NCBI GenBank assembly: GCA_964019695.1
Contig: OZ026515.1
Span: 36,038,994-36,102,993, forward strand
DNA length: 64,000 bases
Direction: 5' to 3'
Origin: Loripinus fragilis
Lineage: Eukaryota > Mollusca > Bivalvia > Lucinida > Lucinidae
Shown here piece after piece: positions 22,838-34,643 of this stretch. Each line of letters starts with the position of its first letter. The stretch's first letter is position 1. The position numbers and the translations under genes are program-made. The notes under the pieces are model-generated. The model saw only the letters and a program-made list of their open reading frames with translations, searched no databases and was not told the origin of the DNA.

Positions 22838-23025
22838 TTTGTTTGATTCTTTACGCCCCATCAACAATCTTTCAGTAAAACAGGGACGGGTCTTCCTGGG
22901 TTGAGCCAGTACTAAGCTAGGATAAATGTGTCTTGCTCAAGGACCACAACGCAGTGACGCCGGTGAGGCTCGAACCCACGGCCTCTCAATCTCGAGTCAA
23001 GCACTGAGCCACTGCGCTCCCTACA
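22838..23025 (-). mobile_element. tRNA-derived SINE with 10-bp target duplication
   Basis: Reads on minus. The head is GGAGCGCAGTGGCTCAGTGC (box A), then GGGTTCGAGCC (box B, complement of 22967-22977). The core is CCTAGCTTAGTACTGGCTCA, and the tail is GTAAAGAATCAAACAAA. A perfect 10-bp duplication AACTTGACCA lies at 22828-22837 and 23026-23035. This copy defines the family's true ends. Confidence 0.85.
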
Positions 23026-23035
23026 AACTTGACCA

Positions 23036-24060
23036 GATTGGGCAAGTGAGGTTATAGGCTAGACACTGAAACGATATTCAAGCTTCTCTGTGGGTCAACT
23101 ATCACATTTAGTGTGAACGGATTTATAGGCGAGCATATAGTATACCAAAGATTCTGTCATCTGTCTTTCAACATTTTCAAACACTGGGGGAACTCTACTC
23201 AGATGTCACATTGAGATCCATAGGATAGAGCGAGAAAAGCTAGTTTAATGGTACTGATTACACATTCAAGAATGCTGCAGGGCTAAAATATGACAAAACC
23301 ATTTAAGAATAGTTTTCTCTGGAACCAAAAAGGCTATGACTTTTCTCTTTTCAAGATTTTATATTGGTGGCCCCTTTGCTGTCAAACAAGTAGTTGTGCA
23401 TATATGCCTTGCCTGGCGATGCTCTTGTTGTCTTTGCAATCTCCATGAATGTCCCTGCACTCCATTCCGACATAGTTCCAAAAGAGTACCGCAAGGAGCT
23501 ATAATTTTTATCCCAAGAACTTTAGGCCAACAACGCCAAGTAAATGGTAGTCCAACAACAGTAAATTGTAGTCTTTAATAATCAAAACAGCATTCCATTA
23601 CACCTTAGCCATAGGCTCAATATGAACTTATGTGACCCTTTCATGTCCGCCATCTGTCAGTCAACACTTTACGCTCTTAACAACATCCCCTAAACTACGA
23701 AGCGTCACAGCAATGTTCATTGGATAGTTCTTAGAACCTATTGCGATTATTGGATGCCGGTCGTCCGTCATGCGTCGTCAACAATTGCTTCGAAGGGCAT
23801 CTCCTCCTAAACTGCTGATTGGATTTTGGCCAAAAAGTAAATGAGTATGATCAGGAAATACCACAATCACACAATGCAGACCAACCCACGGCACCGTTAC
23901 AGGAATACTCCTCAATAATTATTCACAATGGTTCCTGTCCGTTGTATATCTAGATCAGATGGGCTAAGAGAATATTTGCGAGATGAAAACAAGAAATCTT
24001 CTTGTCTGAAACCACAGTGCCTAGAGCCTGATATTTGGTATGTAGCATCACCCAAGTTTG
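23036..24060. other. Decayed repeat remnants, no gene
   Basis: No gene is supported. Fragments resemble nearby families: GAACCAAAAAGGC near 23322, and GGGCATCTCCTCCTAAACTGCTGATTGGATTTTGGCC near 23797. ATGAGTATGATCAGGAAATACCACAATCAC at 23840-23870 recurs near 59650. The 80-codon frame at 23336-23578 has no domain. Confidence 0.4.
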
Positions 24061-24084
24061 TTCAAATTATTAGTCCCATATTCG

Positions 24085-24625
24085 GGGGACTATAGGTTTG
24101 CTTGATTCCGTCTGTCTGTCCGTCAGTTACGCTTTCGTGTCCGAGCAATATCTCCAAATAATATTTGAGATAGGCATTCCGAATTCGGTGTGTGGATGCA
24201 TCTTGAAATAACTGAGTGTCTCGTACCATTTTGGGGTCACTGTGACCTTGATCGTTGAACTAATTTCTAGAATAATCGCGTCCGGAGCATATCCTCTACA
24301 TTATTTGAGTTAGGAATTCAAAATTTGGTGTATGGATGCATCTTGGTGTGGCAACGTGTCACACACCATATTTGGATCACTGTGACCTTGGCATGTGACC
24401 TCATATCTAGAATAATCGTGTCCATAGCATATCTCCTACATTATTTGAGGTAAGAATCCAAACTTTTGATGTGTGGATGCATCTTTGGATGACAGAATGT
24501 CGAGTACCATTTTGGGGTCACTGTTGACCTTGACCTCTGACCTCGTTTCTAGAATAATTGTGTCCGTAACATATCTCCTACACTTTTTGAGTTAGAAATG
24601 CCAAATTCGGTGTGTGTATGCATCT
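24085..24625 (+). repeat. Tandem repeat, ~143-bp unit, GTGACCTTGACC words
   Basis: Begins after GGGGGACTATAGGTTTGCTTGATTCC and a (CTGTCTGTCCGT) run. Units with TCTAGAATAATCG(C/T)GTCC start near 24267, 24408 and 24550. Each runs through CATATCTCCTACATTATTTGAG, GGTGTGTGGATGCATCTT and TTTTGGGGTCACTGTGACC. Confidence 0.75.
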
Positions 24626-24629
24626 TGGA

Positions 24630-24925
24630 TTGTTCCTCATAATGCTCTTTACCAAAATTGTACCAATTGTTCGGCTCCGCTTGACAAAAGGAACTCCAGA
24701 GCTGTAGATAAGAATTATCTTTAAAACGACATCTGAACCACTGGTTCAAATGCAAATTATTTCACAGAATAGTTCTTCATGTTGGCTTCTACAATAAAAA
24801 AATTGCACAAATGGTTCTGATTGGCCAAATTAAGGGGTCGCCAGAGCTCTAGATAAAATGTCTATAAACGACATCTGGACCGCTGGTCCAAATACAACAT
24901 AATTTCACAGAATTGTTCTTGATAA
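24630..24925. repeat. Degenerate satellite block (GGTCCAAATTC family)
   Basis: Decayed units with CCAAAATTGTACCAATTGTTCGGCTCCGCTTGACAAAAGG and GAACCACTGGTTCAAATGC. Confidence 0.65.
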
Positions 24926-24963
24926 TGCCAACTCACAACTAGAATTTGTGTTTATGAAACACT

Positions 24964-26455
24964 ATGCCCCCAATCATTTGTTTGTCCACCATCCTATCAC
25001 CAGGTAATCTATTCATCATCCTCTTTCAGTTGTCCAAATCTAAGGCTACTTGTTGTAATAGTACTAGCTGTAATAATTTTCGGGATATCTTTATTGGAAG
25101 TTTTCGATGTTCAAATTTGCAAAGGGCATTAACTCAAAAAAATGCAAAGGGCGATAACAAAAAATATGTTTTTTTTTACAAATTTTCACCCCGTAATCTA
25201 ATCATCACCCTCTATCAGCTTTCAAAATTTGAAGCCCCTAGCTGTAAGGGTTTTTGAGATATCAAGTTTTCTATGACAAAATTTGCAAAGGGCAATAACT
25301 AAAAAAAAAAACAGGTAATCTACTCATTATCAGCTATAAGCTGAGCAAGTTTGTAGCTCCTAGCTGTTATAGATTTTGAACTATCCTGATTACAAAATTT
25401 CATTATGACCCTTTAAAAGGGGCATAGCTCTACAAAAGGAGATAATCCGGATTAACAAAAAATACGGGTCAGTTATTTTTTGATGAGGAATTCATCTCTG
25501 AAATTTCAAAACCCTATTTTAAATTTGAAACAGTTTTTGATATATCAAGTTTTCTATGACCAACTTTAAAAAGGGCGATAGCTAAAAAAAATAAAACGTT
25601 TATTTTTTTAATTTTTACCAGGTAATCTATCCCTTATCCTCTATAAGCTGAGCAAGTTTGAAGCTCCTGGCTGTAATGTTTTTTGAGATATCATGTTTTC
25701 TATGACAAAATTTGCAAAGGGCAATAACTCAAAAAAAACAGGTAATCTACTCATTATCAGCTATAAGCTGAGCAAGTTTGTAGCTCCTAGCTGTTATAGT
25801 TTTTGAACTATCCTGATTACAAAATTTCATTATGACCCTTTAAAAGGGGCATAGCTCTACAAAAGGAGATAATCCGGATTAACAAAAAATACGGGTCAGT
25901 TATTTTTTGATGAGGAATCCATCTATGAAATTTCAAAGCCCTATTATAAATTTGAAACAGTTTTTGATATATCAAGTTTTCTATGACAAACTTTAAAAAG
26001 AACGATAGCTAAAAAAATTAAACGTTTTTTTTTAATTTTTACCAGGTAATCTATCCCTAATCCTCTATAAGCTGAGCAAGTTTGAAGCTCCTAGCTGTAA
26101 TGTTTTTTGTTTTCTATGTCCAAATTTGCAAAGGGCAATAACTAAAAAAATAAAATGATTTTTTTTTAATTTTCATCAGGTTAATTACTCATTTTCAGCT
26201 TTAAGCTGAGCAAGTTTGAAGCTCCTAGCTGTTATAGTTTTTGAAATATCCTGATTACAAAATTTCATTATGACCCTTTAAAAGGGGCATTACCCCATAA
26301 AGGGAGATAATCGAGATAAAAAATATGGGTCAGCTATTTTTTGATGAGGATTGCATCTATGAAATTTCAAAACCCTATCTTAAACTTGTAATGGACGGAA
26401 GGACGGGCCGACAAGCCCAAAGCAATATTACCCCTTAACTTTTTCAAAGTTGGGG
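24964..26455 (+). repeat. Tandem repeat, ~430-bp unit, CAGGTAATCTACTCATTATC
   Basis: Units start with CAGGTAATCTA(C/T)TCATTATC near 25311, 25738 and 26177 (spacing 427 and 439); an earlier degenerate portion begins near 25002. Each unit runs through AAGCTGAGCAAGTTTG.AGCTCCTAGCTGT, TGACCCTTTAAAAGGGGCAT, AAGGAGATAATCCGG and TATCAAGTTTTCTATGAC. The end (26390-26460) has GGACGGAAGGACGGGCCGACAAGCCC. Non-coding. Confidence 0.8.
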
Positions 26456-26860
26456 GCATAAAAACTGCCCAAATGGTTCTCTCCGCAGAGCTAAAGGGCA
26501 TCCAGAGCTCTAGATATAAAATGTCTTTAAATGACATCTCCTGAACCGCTGGTCCAAATTCAAAATAATTTCACAAAAATGTCCTTAAAATGTCCTCTAC
26601 CAAAATTGCACAAATGGTTCCGCTACACTGAACGAAGGGGTAACCAGAGCTCCCGATAAGAAATGACTAATAACGACATCTTCTCCTGAACCACTGGTCC
26701 AAATTCAAAATAATATTACAAAAATGTTCCTCATGATGCCCTCTACCAAAATTGTTCAGAAAGTTCAGCTTGGCTGAACAACATGGCTGTAAGAGCTTAA
26801 GTCTTTAAATCATATCTCTTTACCCACAGACCAATACCTCATGTGTCAGGATTCAGGTGA
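26456..26860. repeat. Degenerate satellite block (GGTCCAAATTC family)
   Basis: Two to three units, e.g. CTCCTGAACCGCTGGTCCAAATTC near 26540 and CTCCTGAACCACTGGTCC near 26681. Ends near AGGTGAGCGATCCAGGGCC, which resembles the join at 18690-18725. Confidence 0.65.
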
Positions 26861-28518
26861 GCGATCCAGGGCCATAGGGCTCTTTTGTTTATATGAGGAT
26901 TTTAATGCAAATTTAAGACTATATTGACTCTTTGTGTATGGAACTTCACATTTCACCAAAACTATTATACCTAACAGCTTTTATATAAGAACCAAATGTA
27001 AAGCTGACCTTTCACCCAAGGCAGCTCCCTTTGGACTGTCATATACATATCTTAACATCTTTTTCTCAGAAACTACTTGGCTAATTGAACTCAAATTTCA
27101 TTTGGATTATGCATTAGATAAAACAATATATTGCATTTTGTTTCAGGTTACTTGACCAAAATGGGCACCGTGCCCATATACTGTAAAAACCCATTAAATT
27201 TTCTTCTCTTAAACCAAAGGGCAAATTACGCATGCTTGGTCTGTAGCATAAGGTCGTTTTGGTATTTCGTATTGGGGATGTGAGGCTTGTAAGCCATACA
27301 AAATATTTTTAAATAATAAGCCTAGGTTGACCAAGACGTAGTTTAACATTATGAAAGAGATCGTGTGACTCAATATCAGGTGAGTACTTCAGGTCCTAAT
27401 ATGCCTTGGTATATTGCATCATCATTTCGTTCATTTCGTTGGAAAGAAGGGTGTGTACGAAAATACTCTCCATTTGATGCAATGAGAAGATATATACTCC
27501 AATTATGATCAACAGACTTTACTTTATTTGTAAAATTAGCAAATGTCTATGCTTTACTTACATGTATGGGCATGTCATTAAAGTAAAAAAAAAAATTCCT
27601 GTTTAGTACCAAAAAGTCATTTTTTTCTTCCAAATACAAATCTGGATAGTTAAACTTGGACGCATGGAAATAGGTAGTGCCTATTTAATTCATATTAGTT
27701 ACCATGAAGGAAAGACAACAAGTATTTTCTTCATTAAAACATTGTAGAGTTGACTTATTTTTTTCAACTACATTTTAAAAAAATGGTATACCTTACAAAA
27801 CAGGCAAAGAAAACATAACAGCCCTTAAAACATGCCTTTTACTGTTATCATTTTGAAGACTACTAATCCATTCTATATAGAAACCCATCACATGTAGAGT
27901 TTACTACCCAGATAATTTTCTAGAGTACTGTTTACATATACACCGGTAATAAGTAATTACGGATATTCAAAATATCAGCTTAGGTAGCCCAATATAAATA
28001 AAGTTTTCAGCAAGGTAAACTTTATTTCGAATCATTTAGCGTTTGTTTCCATTGAAGGAATGAATAAATAGTTGAACAAGACGTAATTTGTTGGTTTATG
28101 TAAAAAAAAAGTTTGTTTTATAAACTGTTAGTACAGTGGTAATTAGTAACACCAGTAAAAATGAAGTTTATGTTTAAATACAAAAATTTCATTTATTCTG
28201 CTGATCAAACTTTTCTGATAATCATAATAATCGATTTAAATAGAGCTGAACCCACATGCTACAGAACTTTTTTCCCACACGCCAGTTCCGGCTAACAAAA
28301 TGGGGAATTTTGGTACATAGTACTACGCATTATGCTCCTTATTTGCACCCTAGTCATGATTCGATTCTCGAATTGTGACGAACTTTCCCGAATGAAGGGC
28401 GCTGCAAAGGCTAATAGACGAACGTACCAAAACAGACAGTCTCACTAGATGCTTCGCTGCTCGCATTCACAAAGTAAAGATGTATAGGAAGGCTCAGACC
28501 AAACCCGCCTAGATACCG
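26861..28518. other. AT-rich non-coding stretch
   Basis: No gene is supported. 26880-27390 contains a decayed copy of the 18721-19600 repeat (TTGACCAAAATGGGCACCGTGCCCATATACTGTAAAA near 27150, CAGGTGAGTACTTCAGGTCC near 27378). 27400-28500 shows no clear element. Confidence 0.4.
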
Positions 28519-28811
28519 ATGCGCGGATCCAGAGGGAGCCAGGGGTCCGGACCCGTACCACCTGAAAAATCACAAAAATATAGATTTTCTTAGCAATACT
28601 GGTCCGGACCCCTGAAAAATCACAAAGCTACCAAAGCATTCGTCGTTGGGCCACCATCGGCACGGTAGCTAACCCGCGGCCATTTAAATGGCGTTTTGCA
28701 GGTGGGTCGATGATGGCCCACTCGTAGTGGTATTTGGATCCTCCCATCATCAGCTAAAAAATGTTGTCAAAGTTGGATCCCCTCTATCAAAACATCCTGG
28801 ATCCGCGCATG
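28519..28811. mobile_element. G/C-run MITE, copy H with internal palindrome
   Basis: Ends GATGCGCGGATCCAG and CTGGATCCGCGCATG, flanked by ATACC on each side (28514-28518, 28812-28816), a 5-bp target duplication. The internal palindrome at about 28643-28722 is centred on GGCCATTTAAATGGCG, with GGGCCA/TGGCCC outer arms. G/C homopolymers are shorter than in other copies. Confidence 0.8.
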
Positions 28812-29234
28812 ATACCTACGCATATACATTGTACTATACAAGCGTGGGCTTACATTTCAGCTCATGAAATGGCCCATCAAGTTTACAAACCACAATGATG
28901 TTGATTCGCAGAGTAGACATTTGTAGTTGACATGTAACATAAATGTTTTCTCACGAGGAGGCTCATTTTTATATGATTAAGTTATTTTTAATTTTGAAAC
29001 AGTCACAAGCTTGTGAGAAGGCGCAAGTAAATATGATAAAGAAAGTATGTTATATATTGGCTACCAAATGATAATTAGGTATTAAAAGCATTGAATATCA
29101 ACACAGACTGGTGAGCTTGTGTTGAAGAAAAGCTTGAATTGAGGCCCATTTGCTGTATCGATATTGGCATTCGGGGACAGAAAAAAATAACAAATAGCCA
29201 TGATACATGTAGCAGGAGTATCGTTTGATCTGCT
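28812..29234. other. AT-rich spacer, no gene
   Basis: Nothing recognisable apart from the ATACC duplication at its left edge. Confidence 0.35.
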
Positions 29235-29470
29235 GTTTATCATAGCGAATCATGCGAACAACAAAGGCGACAACCAGCCTGCGCTTTCGCGCAGTCTGCT
29301 CAGCGCCATTGTTATTCTCTGATCAAGAAGTTAATTATCTAAACAATCAATCAATCATGCTAATACATGTATATGTAGCTAGGCGGGTTGGCTTAAGTCA
29401 TTTCCAGTCGGAAACCCCGAAGACAGGTTTTTTTCGACGGGGCCAAACGATATTCCATGTATCATTAAAT
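29235..29470. repeat. GCGAACAACAAAGGCG...GCGCAGTCTG dispersed repeat
   Basis: ATGCGAACAACAAAGGCGACAACCAGCCTGCGC with CGCGCAGTCTGCTCAGCGCC forms a hairpin, followed by TAGGCGGGTTGGCTTAAG and GGAAACCCCGAAGACAGGTTTTTTTCG. Related copies are at 44525-44760, 44760-44990 and 56730-56985, where an AGAAAACC..CTTGGGGTTT end pairs with AAACCCCAAAGAC.GGTTTTCT. Confidence 0.6.
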
Positions 29471-29545
29471 TAAGAGAATGTCCGCTAACAGAAATGAAAA
29501 GTGTTTAATCCTGCAAGATCTAAGGTTACTGTTGCCGGTAGAGAC

Positions 29546-29760
29546 CTAGCCCCGAGGTTATAAAACTTTTCCCATGCTCAACTCAGCTCATAAATGTTAA
29601 AATACCAATAATCGTTGGCATTTTAACATTAATAGCATAGAAAATTCAAAATCTGGGAGACTGAAAGCAAGATACTTCTTCATTTGTCCATATTTTAGTT
29701 TTATGAGCAGTTGAAATTTCGTGTTCAGTTGAGTTGAGCATGAAAAAAGTTTTATACATG
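29546..29760. mobile_element. GCCCCGAGGTTATAA MITE copy
   Basis: Starts AGCCCCGAGGTTATAAAACT, TTTCCCATGCTCAACTCAGC; ends GTTGAGTTGAGCATGAAAAA then AGTTTTATA. The centre has a ATGTTAAAATACCAA / TTGGCATTTTAACAT hairpin. Copies: 48996-50730 (interrupted), 52741-52984, 61862-62105 and 62106-62352. Confidence 0.65.
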
Positions 29761-30075
29761 TAAAAGCTTGGGACCTAAAGTAGATGTTTGAAGAAAGGAA
29801 GAATTTATGAATGAAATACGATTGTGTTTGTTTTTTATTGTTTTAATACAATATTATAAATAATGATTGTCTGCTTAAACCATAAAGTGGCGCTTCATGA
29901 GTTTATTTTTCAACCTAGAAACGGTAGATCGTTTAAGTGAATGCCACAACGAAACATAGGCATCTTTGAAGAAACGCAAGAAAATATACAATAGCAAATA
30001 TATAAAAGGAAAGAAAAACAACAATAAAATCAGGTCAGTACGATTGCAAAACCAGTGGGGACACACATAACTACT

Positions 30076-30195
30076 CATGGGCGGATTCAGATGGGGGGGC
30101 AGGAGGTCCGGACCCCCTGGAAAATTACAAGTAACCATAGGTTTCCGTAGAAATACTGATACGGACACCGCGAGAAGCGATTGGATCCCACATAG
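30076..30195. mobile_element. G/C-run MITE, copy I (truncated)
   Basis: Left end CATGGGCGGATTCAG, then GGGGGGGCAGGAGGTCCGGACCCCC, close to copy J. The right part is mostly lost; TTGGATCCCACAT near 30181 may be the remnant end. Confidence 0.55.
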
Positions 30196-30674
30196 TGAGA
30201 TAAAAAAAATAACAATAATACAAAAACAACGAAACGATCTCCGCCTGACATTTTTTATGAAAACTATATGTGGTTCTTCATAGAATTGACTAGGTCTGCT
30301 GACAAAAAGTTTTCAACAGTTTAGGCCAGGACCAGGCGCGAAGAAACATCCATCGTGATCTGAATTCAAAATAATTGACAATCTTTTAGAATTCCTCAAC
30401 AACATAAAAGAAAAAAAAGCAGAAGAAAAATATCATGTAAATTTCCCAGCGTGCAAAGAGTTAAAGAGGAAACGTTTATAATTATCTACAATATGAGCCG
30501 TGCTTGAAGTATTAAGAGCTGTTCACAATTTCCTCCTTTTATTAACTTTTCTGAATAACCATTTCCTCTCAAAAACATCTGAAGCTGGATAAATATGTTC
30601 ATTCTTTTTTTCAGTAACTAGAAAGAAAAAAAACGAAGCCTGTTGCATCTCGTATGTACACGGTCCTTTATAAT

Positions 30675-30914
30675 TGAGCCGCGATATAAGATTTCAAACA
30701 ATGTGGTGTGTAAGCCCAGCAAAGCCTCAGATCAGCCTGCGCATACGCGCAGTCTAATCAGAGTCTTTGTTATTCGCTTGAATATATTATGACTATTAAG
30801 CTACTGACCGAACATCATTTGGAGTTTCTAAATTTAAAGGGAGGCTGCACAGGCTCGTCTGAGTCTACACTTGTCAAAATGCCACATTGTTTTGAAATCA
30901 CGTGTCGCGGCTCA
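30675..30914 (-). mobile_element. 239-bp TGAGCC palindromic MITE, inverse copy
   Basis: Ends TGAGCCGCGATATAAGATTT and its inverse with GCGGCTCA. TA follows the right end; the left flank is AAT. The GATCAGCCTGCGCATACGCGCAG hairpin lies near the left end, whereas in the other copies it lies near the right, so this copy is inverted. Same family as the MITE inside the upstream GPCR gene. Confidence 0.75.
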
Positions 30915-31920
30915 TACAATTATTCAACTCGACGTTTTTATCAAGTTCATAGTATTTATTGAGGGGGGCATTTAATAGGTTACATGTATAAGTTCCAAAA
31001 ATGTATTTTGTTCTCTGAATACTGATTAGTGAAATACTTCCCCTTGAACGCCGTGTATCATCTTTTTAAGAGATTTAATACAAAGTCATGTAATTAGACA
31101 AAATACATTTTTTGAATCTTTGCAGTGTCTACCAGTGTGCGATCTTTACATTTATGTGCCAGTATTATGACACGATGACTTATGACACGATGACATGTGT
31201 TAAATGTATAATGTACACGTAGATGACTTAATACGAGAACGAGGAACATTCCATAGCATATCCAGCCGAGTTAAGTTCACCAATTCGGTCTTTTTTGTGT
31301 CCCATCCTTATCTTAGCATGTTAACAGTAGATTTTCTAAAGATTTAATGTTTTTGCCCCAAAACTGCCAAAAAGTGCTGTCCCTTCGTCATAGTATGTAA
31401 TTTTAAGAATGTATCATGCTCAAATGGTTGTTTTTATAAGCAGTTTTCAGCTTTATTTTATTTACACATATATATACCTTTCATTTAATGTCCCTCATTT
31501 GATTGTTAAGTGAAAAACAATTTTTTTTGTACTGATGATTAATGTCCCACAATCTAATGTTAATTACGTAACCAATTTAACCATCTCTCAAATTACAAAA
31601 CATTATGTTAAGCTCACATCAAACGTCTCTTTGTCAAGAGGATTAATATGTGCATGGACATGGATAGAGAAACATTTGTTCATTTTTCGCAGATGTGAAG
31701 ATATCTGAGGTTGTCTAAAAATTCTGCAGTTTTGTGAATTACGTTACCCTATATATATTATTTGTATAAGAAGAGGTACAAATATTGCAATTAAAGCCAA
31801 TGTAAGAACTATAACCTAACTATATAACGAACCATACAAGAACTTTACAAGAAGTTGTTTGCATAGAAAGAAATAAGTGGAAACATAAATTAGTGAATTA
31901 CGTTTTTTGATTTGTTTGTT

Positions 31921-32093
31921 TGTTTTGATTCATTACATACCATCAACAATCTTTCAGTTATACTGGGACGGGTCTTCCTTGGTTGAACCAGTACTAAGCT
32001 GGGATAAATGTGTCTTGCTCAAGGACCACAACACAGTGACGCCCGTGAGGCTCGAAGCCTCATGCACTCTACCACTGAGCCACTGCGCTCCCA
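31921..32093 (-). mobile_element. tRNA-derived SINE, minus strand
   Basis: Same core as 22838-23025: the complement shows GGGAGCGCAGTGGCTCAGTG (box A), a damaged box B region (CTTCGAGCC), AAGACACATTTATCCCAGC, TTAGTACTGGTTCAACC and CTGAAAGATTGTTGATGG. No clean target duplication. Confidence 0.75.
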
Positions 32094-32322
32094 GCGTTTT
32101 ACGTTACTGTGAATTATGTTACTACAATTTTACAAAAATCCAAATACCTCTCTAAATGCATACACTAGCTGAAACAAAATGTGTATTTTAAATCAAAACA
32201 AATCTGTCCCAATCAGTAAAGAGCAATTAAGACCATATTATAGTTGTGTTTTTATTTAAACAAGGCTTTACCTATATGCTCTGGGTACATCAACTCCCCT
32301 GTCCATGTCATTTACAAAAATA

Positions 32323-33261
32323 CGAGGGTTAGTCAAAAATAACTGAGCCATACCTTTTAACATTTAATTAAAGTAAAATGGAAACATATTTAAATGATAT
32401 TTCATCACAGTTATATGTCATCTATTCAATGACCTAATTTATATCTGTTGGTAGGCTTTATATACTGGTTGCTAGGCAACGGAACATGGCATGTCGAGCG
32501 GGTGCGTTCACGCTGTAATACATCAATATCTAAGCGTTGCCATGGGAAAGATAATGCCAATGTAATGCTGCATTTACTGTCGTTTGATACCTATTACATG
32601 TACCTATTCATTGCCACTGAAAAGAAAACAACTGACCCAAAACTATAGATGCTGTGGTAGTTTGATTTCAGAATTTAGCAAATTTTTACGTGCCACAAGT
32701 CCTATGATTTACCCCACCTACATTCATATTAGCACAGTTTTAATAGAATACATAAAATAGTAGCCTAATAATGCTTTTGTTGTATTGCATACACAAACAA
32801 ACCCTCATAAATATTGAATTCCTTGTTTGGAATAAATGATTCTGCTTCCATGGCAACACAATCCTCATGTTTTTGAAAATTAGTGAAATTTTGACTTATT
32901 TTGTTGCTAGGCAACGCATGCAATCAGTGTTCTCCTAAACATTTACGAACCCAGTATAATGAAAAGACAATATGACATATGTTATTAAATTAAATGTCAA
33001 ATATGACTTTCTCCAAAAATATCAAGCCCATGAGCTTTTTAAAGACATACTGCATATCCCTAGTGGCAGAGATCATGAACACATCGCTCTGACTGACGAT
33101 CTTTAGTTGCCTAGCAACCATAACAGAAGCTTCATCGGGGTAATTATTTTGGGTCAAAACGTCTATGACATGTTATACTTATAAAGGATAATCACATTTC
33201 TTCCTACAATGTGAGGCTAAGATATAATGAGGTAGGGCTCAGTTATTTTAACTAACCCTCG
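32323..33261. mobile_element. Mariner-like 939-bp element with three X-box-like palindromes
   Basis: Ends CGAGGGTTAGTCAAAAATAA and the inverse of TTATTTTAACTAACCCTCG, flanked by TA (32321-32322, 33262-33263). The CGAGGGT..GTCAA ends resemble mariner-type TIRs. The interior has no intact transposase frame. It carries the 13-mer GTTGCTAGGCAAC at 32468-32480 and 32903-32915, and its complement at 33106-33118. It sits inside the 31268-34643 element. Confidence 0.75.
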
Positions 33262-34643
33262 TACTCATTATATCATCACAACTTATGCAAAGAAATCTGT
33301 TTGAAAAACAAAATCGAATAGTGTAAATTTCTAAGGGGTTGTTCGTGCGGTTTTTTGAAATAAGCTGGATTTAACATAGGTAACGTAATTTACAAGTAGG
33401 TAACGTTATTCACATTCTACGAAAAATGGAGATTAGTCCAATCAAGGGGCCAAAGGCAACAAATCGACGGCCATTATAAGTTTCTGACTTTTTGTTCAAT
33501 TGTTATTTTATCTTTTTCAAACCATTTTATCTCGTTGCTGCTACCACTGGAGGTTTATTGGTGAGTTTATGTGTATACTTTGAACATAGGCACTCTGGTC
33601 CATTCCAGTTGATCACAGTGACCTCGAATGTTCTCGTGACTGACTATGTTGACAATTTCTATGGTTTATATGATAGATAAAATAGTTAACTTGAATTTAT
33701 AACTTCTTATCTTCAATTGAAGTGAGCAAATTGGCTATGTAAATTACGTTACCATGAACATTCTGCCACTTTTCTGTTTTGTAATATATGTACATGAAAA
33801 GGCATTTATTGAAGTTAGATTATTTATTCTGCATTATCTTAGTTTGTAGTGAGCCACAACAAGTTTTCAAATATATGGAATATTTACAATCATTATTCTA
33901 TAATCATATTTCAAAGTGTTATTCCAACAAGATTAATAAAACAAGATGCAACAGCGTACTTCCAATGTGCAAAGGATGATATAAAAACGTATTAAGCAAC
34001 ACACTAGAACCTGTTATTTTGCAGAAAAATATATGTTTTTACGCAGAAAATAAGACCAGGGTGTAAGGTATGTGAATTACGTTACCGACCTATAGGCACA
34101 ATATTCTGTATACAAGAATACAATTTATTATTCCCAATACCAAAGAAGAATGTTATTTTTAATATTCATCATCTACTGTTTCAAAACCAGTATTTTTTCT
34201 GGTCAACTCTTCAAATTGGATGGATACAATTAAAACAATACTTGCACTCATGGAGTTACAAGTGAATTCCACTGTCAATTCATAACAAACCTGCTTAGAC
34301 TATGCTGAGAAGCAAAAACATGATATAAATCCTACATAATAGGCTTATTTGATCAACAAGAGATCCAAGTAGAAGTGCATGCTATAAAAGTTCTTAAATG
34401 TTTCAGTATTGTAAAAAAAAATATATGTACATGTCTATTTCATCACAGTAACGTAGTTCACATTCAAATTCAGTGGTCCTCTTTGTGGGGTTGAATGAAT
34501 TGAAATTTTTGGATGCGCACTTTTTTTAAGATATCATTATCTAATTGACCTATACCAATAAGTAAAAAATAACATAAAAATGAAAATCTAAGCCCCAAAA
34601 AAAATGTGGGACAAAAATTGACTGCAATTGGTGAACTTTACTC

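Larger units (their letters stand above)
31268..34643. mobile_element. Possible 3.4-kb TIR element with GTGAATTACGTTACC words
   Basis: Inverted ends of ~36 bp with mismatches: GAGTTAAGTTCACCAATT..GTC at 31268 and the inverse of GGAGTAAAGTTCACCAATTG at 34644. Eight copies of GTGAATTACGTTACC or close variants lie inside in both orientations (31734, 31893, 32109, 33379, 33399, 33739, 34072, 34447). A SINE and a 939-bp TA-flanked element are nested inside. No transposase frame was recognised. Confidence 0.55.
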
